64,000 nucleotides of DNA from Paenibacillus chitinolyticus NBRC 15660 (GTDB taxonomy: Bacteria > Bacillota > Bacilli > Paenibacillales > NBRC-103111): NCBI RefSeq assembly GCF_000739915.1, contig NZ_BBJT01000007.1:310001-374000 (forward strand). Direction: 5' to 3'. The notes under the pieces were generated by a model. That model was not told where the DNA came from and did no database searches. It was given only the letters and a program-made list of their open reading frames with translations. The translations under genes and the position numbers were made by a program. Below are positions 17,594 through 24,506 of this stretch, piece by piece (position 1 is the first letter of the stretch; each line of letters begins with the position of its first letter).

Positions 17594-18286
17594 ATGACAT
17601 ATGGAGAAATTTTATTTCGTACGGCAGCGTCCTTCGTTGCTCTACTCGTTTTGACGCGTCTGCTCGGTAAAAAACAAGTCGGACATCTAACGTTTTTCAA
17701 TTATGTAACAGGGATCACCTTCGGCTCCACCACTGCGGAAATTATCGTCAACAGACAAATCACGCTGCTGCAAGGAATATCCAGCTTGGTCTTATGGTCG
17801 CTCTTGACGTTCATCATCGCATTGACCGGATTGCGCTCCGTCAAAGCTCGTGAGATTCTCGACGGCCAGCCTACGATTCTCATCAAAAAAGGAATGATTT
17901 TGGAAAAGGCATTGGCTAAACAGCACCTCAACATCGACGATTTAAGCATGCTGCTTCGGAACAAGGATGTCTTCTCGCCCGAAGAAGTCGAAATTGCAAT
18001 TCTGGAACCTGACGGTAAACTCAGTGTGTTGAGAAAAGAAGAACTACTGCCTGCAACAAAAAAAGATATAAAAGCAACCGTTACGCCTGTTCAAAAAATC
18101 CCGACTGAACTTATCGTTGACGGCAAAATCGTAGAAAAAAATCTTATCAAAATGGATGTCTCCGCTGCCTGGCTCAATCAACAATTAAAGAAAGCCGGCA
18201 TTCATTCTTTGGATCAAGTATTTTACGCAGAGCTCCAATTGGACGGGACGCTCTATATCGACAAATACCAGGATTCGATGCCATAA
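17594..18286 (+). CDS. DUF421 family membrane protein (YetF/YdfR-like)
   Basis: A 230-residue protein with three N-terminal hydrophobic helices (about residues 5-23, 35-52, 57-76; LLVLTRLLGKKQVGHLTFFNYV is typical) and a cytoplasmic DUF421 domain with RSVKAREILDGQPTILIKKG. B. subtilis relatives (YetF, YrbG, YcaP) are sporulation-period or stress-linked membrane proteins of unclear function. AAGGAGAT at 17579-17586 supports ATG 17594. The terminator at 18343 closes the transcript. Confidence 0.85.
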   Translation: MTYGEILFRTAASFVALLVLTRLLGKKQVGHLTFFNYVTGITFGSTTAEIIVNRQITLLQGISSLVLWSLLTFIIALTGLRSVKAREILDGQPTILIKKGMILEKALAKQHLNIDDLSMLLRNKDVFSPEEVEIAILEPDGKLSVLRKEELLPATKKDIKATVTPVQKIPTELIVDGKIVEKNLIKMDVSAAWLNQQLKKAGIHSLDQVFYAELQLDGTLYIDKYQDSMP

Positions 18287-18342
18287 AAAGACCCGGCAGC
18301 GACTACTTGAGTTCAACCCAACCTTCAACAACCTTAGAATTG

Positions 18343-18375
18343 GCCCCTCTCAACTAAAAAAACGGAGGGGCTTTT
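18343..18375 (+). terminator. Terminator after the DUF421 gene
   Basis: GCCCCTC (18343-18349) pairs with GAGGGGC (18365-18371), followed by TTTT. Apart from this and the repeat at 18431, nothing convincing lies in 18376-18680. Confidence 0.7.
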
Positions 18376-18430
18376 ACTTCTGCAAGCATAAGCCCTTTCT
18401 CAAGGTACCACATCATGCTATCGCACAAAA

Positions 18431-18466
18431 CTTGCAACTACTTATGATACGGTTCACCGCGGCAAG
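18431..18466 (+). repeat. Dispersed repeat, short form with CTTGC/GCAAG ends
   Basis: CTTGCAACTACTTATGATACGG then TTCACCGCGGCAAG, read in two parts. The ends form a CTTGC/GCAAG inverted repeat, and the centre has the family's CTTATGATACGGTTC. Confidence 0.65.
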
Positions 18467-18683
18467 TGCTTCGGCAACGAAGAAAAAGGGGGTGATTTAC
18501 TTTAGAAGTATACTATCACAAATGAGGTTAATATTTACTTCTATCATGCCGATATATACTTTAATTCTTTTGGCAGTTGACTTCACTCGGGCTGATGTCT
18601 CTCATGGCGGGGATACCTGTTCTGTTTGATAATTAATATTTGAAGGATTTCTTAACAAGGAAGCGAAGGAGCATAAATGAATT

Positions 18684-19208
18684 ATGAGGAGATTAAAGGT
18701 TTTATTGTTTTTGTTTATTACAGGAGTAGTAATTGTCGGCTGCAACTCACAGTCCAAATCAGGTAATTATGAGACTGTAACGTTTAATGGATTGGAGTTC
18801 AGTATTCCTAAGGAGTGGACCCAAACTCCGATAGAAAATTCTAAAGACCAAATATCGTATAAACCAGATTTCGGAAAAGACAAGTACGGATTTTTTTATA
18901 TTTATTCGTACCCTTATCCAAGAAATGTGTATAAAAGCAAGTTCATTGACTGGGAAAAGAACACATATAAAGGTATCTTTGCACTGAGTGATGAAACGAA
19001 GCTCAATAAAAATATGACTGTGTTGACCTATAAAACAAACTTTAACGCAATTAAAAATGCTCAACTCCCTGATCAGGTCGTGCAAATTATAGTCATCGAT
19101 GATGTTGATCGTGTACTGGAGGTTTCAATGGATATACCAAGAGATTATTTTGAACAAAACCCATCTATTTTCAAGCACATTCAAGACAGCTTAACTATTA
19201 GTAAATAA
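18684..19208 (+). CDS. Lipoprotein of unknown function
   Basis: A 174-residue protein. The signal peptide with lipobox VIVGC (Cys at about residue 20) predicts anchoring to the outer face of the membrane. The mature part begins with a Ser-rich linker and contains VTFNGLEFSIPKEWTQTP, a beta-rich motif seen in many small PsbP-like or DUF-type lipoproteins. GAAGGAG lies about 12 bases before the ATG. It is AT-rich and followed by the small ORF at 19264, possibly in the same transcript. Confidence 0.75.
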   Translation: MRRLKVLLFLFITGVVIVGCNSQSKSGNYETVTFNGLEFSIPKEWTQTPIENSKDQISYKPDFGKDKYGFFYIYSYPYPRNVYKSKFIDWEKNTYKGIFALSDETKLNKNMTVLTYKTNFNAIKNAQLPDQVVQIIVIDDVDRVLEVSMDIPRDYFEQNPSIFKHIQDSLTISK

Positions 19209-19263
19209 TTAGCATTCACAGCTTACTTTAAAATAAAGTTAGGATATAAGAGGAGTTAAAGGA

Positions 19264-19401
19264 GTGCAGCAACCTGGAGAAACAGATCAACAGTATGAAC
19301 TGAGACTAAGAAGTAAGGTAAGGAAGCTCGGTATATCGCTGATGATTTTGGGGGCTGTTTATATAGCTGGCATGTCTTGGTATGAATTGTATCCTTTTTG
19401 A
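19264..19401 (+). CDS. Small membrane protein, 45 residues
   Basis: A GTG start with AAGAGGAG at 19248-19255, 8 bases upstream, and a 45-codon frame to TGA 19399-19401. The first half is polar (QQPGETDQQYELRLRSK) and the second is one hydrophobic helix (ISLMILGAVYIAGMSWY). The spacing and composition look genuine although no family is recognised. It lies 55 bases after the lipoprotein gene and before the terminator at 19503, so it probably belongs to that transcript. Confidence 0.5.
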   Translation: MQQPGETDQQYELRLRSKVRKLGISLMILGAVYIAGMSWYELYPF

Positions 19402-19502
19402 TCCATGCCGATCTTTTTATGCCCGAGGACAAGCTGCGCCATGTTCCACATAGCGTCAATAAGACCTTTATCATGAAGGACATTATTTATTTTCAGCAGC
19501 AA

Positions 19503-19528
19503 GAAGGCCACCGATATTGGTGGTCTTC
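19503..19528. terminator. Terminator hairpin of the GGCCACC family
   Basis: GAAGGCCACC (19503-19512) pairs with GGTGGTCTTC (19519-19528), with one G-T pair. Related hairpins lie at 38660, 59414 and 61227. Confidence 0.7.
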
Positions 19529-19533
19529 GATGT

Positions 19534-19761
19534 TTACTCCGTTAGAGTAATAACCTGACAGAAGGCAGAACTAATTGGCGTAATAGCTAATGAGAAGGCT
19601 CCGCCGGCTAGAGGTTCATCCATAACTGGAAATGATGTTCCTGCAACAACTTCACCATTCGCTAAATGCAAATAAACTTCGGTTTTACCTTTGGACTTGG
19701 CGTTACCACTATCGATGATACAGCTCACCGCGCTGTCTATAACGGCAAGTTTTTGGGCCAT
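19534..19761 (-). CDS. Hypothetical ORF whose N-terminus is encoded by a repeat
   Basis: A 75-codon frame. The first 20 residues are wholly encoded by the dispersed repeat at 19695. The remainder (KGKTEVYLHLANGEVVAG and FPVMDEPLAGGAFSLAITP) looks protein-like and beta-rich. There is no ribosome site before the only ATG, which overlaps the repeat's terminator hairpin. It may be the 3' part of a gene whose start was replaced by the repeat, or chance. Confidence 0.3.
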   Translation of the reverse strand: MAQKLAVIDSAVSCIIDSGNAKSKGKTEVYLHLANGEVVAGTSFPVMDEPLAGGAFSLAITPISSAFCQVITLTE

Positions 19762-19783
19762 CCTTGGCGGGATGGCCCTTTCT
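19695..19783 (+). repeat. Dispersed repeat, type B, with GGGCCATCC terminator
   Basis: Ends ACTTGGCGTTA and TAACGGCAAGT form an 11-bp inverted repeat with one mismatch; the centre has CACCGCGCTGTC. Immediately after it, GGGCCATCC/GGATGGCCC with a T-run (19755-19783) forms a terminator. This is the most symmetrical copy. Confidence 0.75.
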
Positions 19784-19814
19784 TTGATTCGCTTTGATCA
19801 CGCCTTTCAGGTTC

Positions 19815-20735
19815 TTACTTGGATTCGATACGACCTAACGGATTGGCGTTCTCCTCCAGAGCTTTCCGGGCTGCCAGCCAGCTGGAATCGTCGAGATTGA
19901 GCGCATCGCGAAGGTAAGACCACGTGAGCTGCCGGAGCAAAGCAACTCGTTCGGGGTTCTCGTCCGTAGTTTCCGCGACGTTGTACCCGGCAATTCCGCC
20001 AAGAGAGTGTTCTGCCCCAAAGAGGGTGAGCAGGCTCTTGCTGCCTGGACTCAGGAAATAGGGGTCGGTGAACCAGTCCGGCCCCCGAGTGGACAGCAGG
20101 GATTGGTCATGATCCCCCGCCACCACCAGGGTCGGCGTCCTCATGTCGGAGAAGCTCGGGTTCATAAATGGGAAGTGCTCTGCCGCGAACGGAGTCAAGT
20201 CATCCCCACCCAGTCCGGTCGTGGCAAGCAATACGCCCGCCTTGATACGCGAGTCGGACATGTTCTCTCCCGGTTCGCCGTGGGCATCGAGGACGCGCGC
20301 ACCGAGCAGCATGCTGACCGTTTGACCTCCCCACGAGTGTCCGGCTGCGGCAATACGGCTTCGATCGAGACGTCCGCTGAGGCCTGGAACGGAAGCTTCA
20401 ATATGATCAAGTTGGTCAAGGATGAGCTTCAGGTCTTCGACGCGGAAACGCCAGATCAGGGGTGTACGGGGATCGTCAGGAGGAAGATTCAGCGTCCTCG
20501 AGTCGAGATGGGTGGGTTGAATGACCACGAAGCCACGAGCGGCCCAGTGGTCGACTAACGGACCGTAGCCATCCAACGACCAACCAAAGCCATGCGAGAA
20601 AATAATAATAGGCAATTGGCTCCCCATCGCTGGCGCTGATACCCGCACTTGCAAATCCTCACCGCGGCCCGGGGCTGACAGCACTACCGGCTTTATCGAG
20701 ATGACTGGAGTAGAAGTACTTACGTTCATTTCCAT
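19815..20735 (-). CDS. Alpha/beta hydrolase, PAF-acetylhydrolase / chlorophyllase-like
   Basis: A 306-residue cytoplasmic hydrolase. The oxyanion-type motif IIIFSHGFGW lies at about 43-52, the nucleophile elbow GHSWGG at about 137-142, an Asp in VVAGDHDQSL and a catalytic His in LFGAEHSLGG. Fold and motif order match the platelet-activating-factor acetylhydrolase / dienelactone-like branch. It is divergent from the MarR regulator at 20845 with two strong palindromes between them, so its expression is probably repressed by that regulator. The substrate is unknown. Confidence 0.85.
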   Translation of the reverse strand: MEMNVSTSTPVISIKPVVLSAPGRGEDLQVRVSAPAMGSQLPIIIFSHGFGWSLDGYGPLVDHWAARGFVVIQPTHLDSRTLNLPPDDPRTPLIWRFRVEDLKLILDQLDHIEASVPGLSGRLDRSRIAAAGHSWGGQTVSMLLGARVLDAHGEPGENMSDSRIKAGVLLATTGLGGDDLTPFAAEHFPFMNPSFSDMRTPTLVVAGDHDQSLLSTRGPDWFTDPYFLSPGSKSLLTLFGAEHSLGGIAGYNVAETTDENPERVALLRQLTWSYLRDALNLDDSSWLAARKALEENANPLGRIESK

Positions 20736-20774
20736 AATAAATGTTCCTTTCTTGGTCTTCTCAATATCAGTTTA

Positions 20775-20827
20775 GGTTGACGTGTCAACCCAAAGCAACT
20801 GTAGCATATTGAAGTTGACACGTCAAC
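20775..20827. promoter_or_regulatory. Two MarR-type operators in the divergent gap
   Basis: GGTTGAC-GT-GTCAACC (20775-20790) and GTTGAC-AC-GTCAAC (20814-20827) have perfect arms. Both overlap TTGAC-type promoter elements of the two divergent genes. TTGAAG (20809) and TATTAT (20833) could form the MarR promoter. Confidence 0.75.
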
Positions 20828-20844
20828 CATGCTATTATGTTCCC

Positions 20845-21288
20845 ATGGATAAGAGCGAACTAAACAAAGAAGAATTGAGATTATGGTATATGTGGAAAGG
20901 CTCCTTTCACAGCATCTTCGGTCGCGTAATAAAAGAGATGTCCGAGCACACCGGACTATCAGAGGGCGATTATGGGATATTGGACCGTTTAGACCTTCTG
21001 GGGGACGGCAGCCTTCGCCAACAGGAGCTGGCCGAATCAATGGACTGGGATAAGAGTCGATTGTCACATCATCTGACGCGGATGGAAAAACGCAAACTTG
21101 TGATGAGGAAACCATTAGACACAGATCGCGGTGTTCAAGTCATCATCACTACCGTTGGAAAATCGGCATTGGATGATGCCCGTCCCATCGTCTCCAAGGC
21201 AATACGCAAACATTTTCTTGATCAATTAACCGATCAAGACATTGAATCGATTACTAAGCTGGCGGAAAGAACAAAAAACAGGGGCTAA
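20845..21288 (+). CDS. MarR family transcriptional regulator
   Basis: A 147-residue winged-helix dimer: helix-turn-helix SLRQQELAESMDWDKSRLSH (about 62-81) followed by the wing VMRKPLDTDRGVQVIIT. It probably represses itself and the divergent hydrolase through the palindromes at 20775 and 20814. No ribosome site precedes the ATG and TATTAT ends only about 7 bases before it, so a leaderless transcript is possible. Confidence 0.85.
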   Translation: MDKSELNKEELRLWYMWKGSFHSIFGRVIKEMSEHTGLSEGDYGILDRLDLLGDGSLRQQELAESMDWDKSRLSHHLTRMEKRKLVMRKPLDTDRGVQVIITTVGKSALDDARPIVSKAIRKHFLDQLTDQDIESITKLAERTKNRG

Positions 21289-21445
21289 AGAGTCATGTAT
21301 TGCTCTCCGGTAGCTGATACTTTTCCTCGAAAAGAATTGCCCAAGTTAGGGTTAAAACACAGATCTGCGTGTCATCCTAAATATGCCCAGTCATTCCTTC
21401 TTCCTCTTACATAAATTGGAGCATTAAAAAAGAGGAGTTGATACT

Positions 21446-21871
21446 GTGGTACGCATCCTTGATAAAGCGGCCGTCCAGCCGCGTAGTCGCTTCAACCCGG
21501 CCAAATCGTTTACTATTCGACGTTCCCCGCAAAAATCCGGCATAGCAACAATCCCGATCCGGATTCCGGCGAATTCTCAACCGAACCGGGTAGATTTGGT
21601 GGCATCCGTTGGTGTCAGAGGCGTCACAGGCATTGGGCAAATTCTCTTCAGAGTCTTTCGCGGTAATACAGAAATTTTCAACACACAGCAAGGTATCGAA
21701 TCTACGGGTTCAGAGCAAAATTATATCGTTACCTTCCAAGCTGAAGATAGAAATGTAAAAGCAGGTACTCATTCTTACACAGTCACGGCGGAAAACCGCA
21801 CTGCAAATACAAGAGTAGATGTTGTAGGGCCAATCTCATTTAGCGGGCTGGCTGTTAAAACCAGAAACTAA
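21446..21871 (+). CDS. Hypothetical beta-rich protein, possible spore-surface protein
   Basis: A 141-residue protein starting at GTG with GAGGAG 8 bases upstream. There is no signal peptide. The segment ILFRVFRGNTEIFNTQQGIESTGSE (read in parts) and the C-terminal VVGPISFSGLAV give alternating beta strands like those in spore exosporium-type proteins of Paenibacillus and Brevibacillus. This is a recollection of similar proteins, not a domain match. The adjacent gene at 22135 encodes a spore-type cell-wall hydrolase, which supports the idea weakly. Confidence 0.45.
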   Translation: MVRILDKAAVQPRSRFNPAKSFTIRRSPQKSGIATIPIRIPANSQPNRVDLVASVGVRGVTGIGQILFRVFRGNTEIFNTQQGIESTGSEQNYIVTFQAEDRNVKAGTHSYTVTAENRTANTRVDVVGPISFSGLAVKTRN

Positions 21872-21979
21872 TCTGCGGCTCCCTGTCCTTCACGAAGGTG
21901 ACAGCACCAAGCCTTTAAGTCGCTTTACCGTCGCCTTGCGACCCGCTACGATAAATTGGCGTGTACGTTCAAGGCATTT

Positions 21980-22066
21980 TTGACGTTGTTTCCATTATGG
22001 CAGGGTTCCCCGCGCTGTCTGTAACGGCACGTTATACGGCCATCCTTAGCGGGATGGCCTTTTGTA
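21980..22066 (+). repeat. Dispersed repeat, type B, with GGCCATCC terminator
   Basis: CATTATGGCAGGGTTCCCCGC then GCTGTCTGTAACGGCAC, then hairpin GGCCATCC/GGGATGGCC plus TTTT (22038-22064). This is the same order as at 9485 and 19695. Confidence 0.7.
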
Positions 22067-22134
22067 AACCAAGACTTGTCTCCCTCAGAATAATAAAGAA
22101 GCCGCGATTTACGCGGCACTTAATGAGATAAAGT

Positions 22135-22578
22135 TTAAAATGTATTATATATATTTTCACATTCTTCCGCGGTCGGTTCATAAAAACAGTGCTTCTTCCA
22201 TCGTCCTGCGAGCGGCTGATTATACCAAGTTTCCGGACAGGGTCCGGGATTTTCGAACGTTCCCGGACGGAAATACCACAGGGAGAATTTACCTGGCCAA
22301 TTCCGTTCCCCATTCACAGCCCGCCGTGCCAGACGGCGTTCCCTATCTCTTGCATTTTGATAATACAGACCATGCTGCAATGCTTCGAACGCATGCGGCT
22401 GGTTGATCATTTGGGGAATTGTCCGGATTCCTTTAAAATCGGAGCAATTCCCTCTCACTCGGTTAATGCCGACATTTCCAACAAGGAGCATGCCCATTTC
22501 ACCTTCGGTCTCAGCTTCGGCTCGAAGCAACCTTGCCAACATATTAATATCCTGGTCCCTGGCTTTTACGACTGCCAT
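22135..22578 (-). CDS. Cell wall hydrolase, SleB/CwlJ-like (Hydrolase_2)
   Basis: A 147-residue protein with the SleB-type catalytic domain only: MLARLLRAEAETEGEMGMLLVGNVGINR (parts of residues 13-40), with the catalytic Glu in RAEAE, and the C-terminal KHCFYEPTAEEC. Length and lack of signal peptide match CwlJ, the germination-specific cortex hydrolase that is deposited on the spore coat side, rather than SleB. CwlJ usually has a GerQ partner, which is not seen here. The substrate is muramic-delta-lactam-containing spore cortex. Confidence 0.8.
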   Translation of the reverse strand: MAVVKARDQDINMLARLLRAEAETEGEMGMLLVGNVGINRVRGNCSDFKGIRTIPQMINQPHAFEALQHGLYYQNARDRERRLARRAVNGERNWPGKFSLWYFRPGTFENPGPCPETWYNQPLAGRWKKHCFYEPTAEECENIYNTF

Positions 22579-22807
22579 TGGATCACCTCTTTAGATTTCC
22601 TAGACTCATCATATTGTAGGGGGAGCAGATGTGTTACTCTGGGCAGGCCATTTAATAAAATAAACAAGCGCTATTTCACCTCATAGCCGCCTTTTCCGCC
22701 TGGGTTAAGAATCAACTTTTGGCAGGAAGACCCGCCCAAACTCAACGATTACGGGTGTGCTATAATAGGCTCTAACGGATGAATTTAGAGAATAGGTGTG
22801 TGGACCG

Positions 22808-23551
22808 ATGGAAGTAAAGCCGGAACATCCTGCCAAAGCCAAAAAACCGCTATACCTTACCGTATACAATGAACTTTTCAAAAAAATTATGAGTGGTGTG
22901 TTCCCCTCCAATAGTCAATTGCCTACTGAACCTGAACTTGCCAAAATGTTCGACGTAAGCAGAATGACGTTAAGACAAGCATTAGCTCTCTTGCAGGATG
23001 ACGGGCTGGTAAAGAGTATTCACGGTAAAGGAAACTTTGTTACCCCATCTCGAATGGTGCAGAGAAATGATGGGCTCGATAAAATCGGAAACCCTATTTA
23101 TAAGTGCCATACAGAGGACATTGACCATGTCGACATCCAGTTCAGATTGGACTTGGAGAGTGACTACACCAAAGAGGTCCTGAAAAGGAAAGCCACGGCT
23201 GTGGTAGCCGTTGAGCGTTGGTATATGAGTAAAGGACAGGCGGTGGCTTTCGGATTTACCTTTATGGCAATTGAGGCCGTAACGGAATTGAATCTGGACC
23301 TCCAAAATGAAGAGCAGCTGTTGGACATGCTTGAGAATAAGATATATGAGTTGGCTAACTCTGCAACGGTGGAGGTTAAGCATTCCACGGTGATGAATAC
23401 CTCGTCTCAAAAATTTGAACTTGATGCCGACGAGGGGTGTGACTTGCTGTTGGAAAGTCTATATGTAAACGAACAGTACCCCATTGTATACAATAAATAT
23501 TATATTCCTAAAGAATTTAGCCGGATTGTGATCAACGCTTCGAAGAAATAG
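22808..23551 (+). CDS. GntR family regulator, HutC/UTRA subfamily
   Basis: A 247-residue regulator: winged helix (FPSNSQLPTEPELAKMFDVS and RMTLRQALALLQDDGLV, about residues 32-68), then a UTRA ligand-binding domain. Ligands of this subfamily are small sugars, amines or nucleosides. A terminator (23569) separates it from the DeoD/MFS genes, and a TGGTAC palindrome lies before deoD. This suggests that it represses the salvage operon. ATG 22808 is preferred to the in-frame GTG 22796. Confidence 0.85.
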   Translation: MEVKPEHPAKAKKPLYLTVYNELFKKIMSGVFPSNSQLPTEPELAKMFDVSRMTLRQALALLQDDGLVKSIHGKGNFVTPSRMVQRNDGLDKIGNPIYKCHTEDIDHVDIQFRLDLESDYTKEVLKRKATAVVAVERWYMSKGQAVAFGFTFMAIEAVTELNLDLQNEEQLLDMLENKIYELANSATVEVKHSTVMNTSSQKFELDADEGCDLLLESLYVNEQYPIVYNKYYIPKEFSRIVINASKK

Positions 23552-23568
23552 GACATAATAGAAATGCA

Positions 23569-23609
23569 GGGCAGTGGTTTCTCCATAAAGGAGAGATCAC
23601 TGCCCTTTT
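23569..23609 (+). terminator. Terminator after the GntR gene
   Basis: GGGCAGTG (23569-23576) pairs with CACTGCCC (23598-23605), extended by TCTCC/GGAGA and followed by TTTT. Confidence 0.8.
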
Positions 23610-23684
23610 GCATAGGACCGCCTAAAGAGATAGAACATTAGAAAATTATCCAGAAAAAATAAGTTGATAAAGGAATGTGATGTA

Positions 23685-23705
23685 TGGTACTTTATCCGTG
23701 TACCA
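23685..23705 (+). promoter_or_regulatory. Palindrome before deoD, candidate GntR operator
   Basis: TGGTAC-nine bases-GTACCA. It lies upstream of the deoD ribosome site in a region with weak promoter-like boxes (TAGACA at 23708, TATACC at 23728). HutC-type regulators bind TGGT...ACCA-type sites, which fits. Confidence 0.5.
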
Positions 23706-23759
23706 ATTAGACAACTTACTATACAACTATACCAATATGTAAAGAAAAGGAGATTTAAA

Positions 23760-24476
23760 ATGAGTACATCCCCTAAAGAAACGCCGCATATTCAACCTGG
23801 TGGAACAGAGATCGCCGAGACGATTCTATTGCCGGGCGATCCCTTAAGAGCGAAGTTTATTGCGGAGAACTTTTTGGATAATGTCGTCCAGTTCAATGAA
23901 GTCCGCGGTATGCTGGGCTACACGGGAACTTTCAAGGGTAGAAAAATATCCGTGATGGGAACGGGAATGGGAACTCCGAGCATGAGTCTGTATTCATGGG
24001 AGCTGATTCATGTATTCGGTGTTAAGAATCTCATTCGAATTGGTTCCGCAGGGGCGATTCAAGATCATTTGAACCTGTATGATATTGTTTTCGCAATGGG
24101 TTCTGCAACCGATTCCAATTATGGGCACCAGTACAATCTCCCAGGTCACTATTCGATTACGGCATCCTTCGAGCTGTTGGAAAAAGCCAAGAAAATAGCG
24201 GATGCGCAGGGACAGAAGGTTCATGTAGGCAATGTGCTCTCCAGTGACATCTTCTATAATGCGGATCCGACGGCACTGAAGAGATGGAGTGAAATGGGCA
24301 TTCTATGCGCCGAGATGGAATCTGCAGGTCTGTATATGAACGCAGCCCATGCGGGCGTTAACGCACTGTGTATCTTGACGATCAGCGATCATATTTTTAG
24401 ACATGAATCCACGACTCCTGAAGAGAGACAGACCGCTTTCACTAAAATGATGGAAATTGCACTGGAACTTGCTTAA
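23760..24476 (+). CDS. deoD: Purine-nucleoside phosphorylase, DeoD type
   Basis: A 238-residue enzyme of the trimeric/hexameric NP family: LLPGDPLRAKFIAENFLD (phosphate-binding Arg), IRIGSAGAIQ, AEMESAGLYMNAA (catalytic Met/Glu) and the base-contacting Asp in ILTISDH. It cleaves purine nucleosides with phosphate, giving base plus (deoxy)ribose-1-phosphate. AAGGAGA lies 6-7 bases before ATG 23760. It is followed 30 bases later by an MFS gene and preceded by a GntR regulator, so it forms a nucleoside-salvage unit. Confidence 0.95.
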   Translation: MSTSPKETPHIQPGGTEIAETILLPGDPLRAKFIAENFLDNVVQFNEVRGMLGYTGTFKGRKISVMGTGMGTPSMSLYSWELIHVFGVKNLIRIGSAGAIQDHLNLYDIVFAMGSATDSNYGHQYNLPGHYSITASFELLEKAKKIADAQGQKVHVGNVLSSDIFYNADPTALKRWSEMGILCAEMESAGLYMNAAHAGVNALCILTISDHIFRHESTTPEERQTAFTKMMEIALELA

Positions 24477-24506
24477 TCATTCCATTCCAAGAAAGGAATG
24501 TGGCTA

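Noticed and set aside
18432-18629. 65-codon plus-strand frame
   Set aside because: Starts inside a dispersed repeat, no SD, and no coding character beyond a short hydrophobic run.
21407-21691. Minus-strand frame opposite the 21446 gene
   Set aside because: Antisense shadow of a gene with a good SD; no own start signals.
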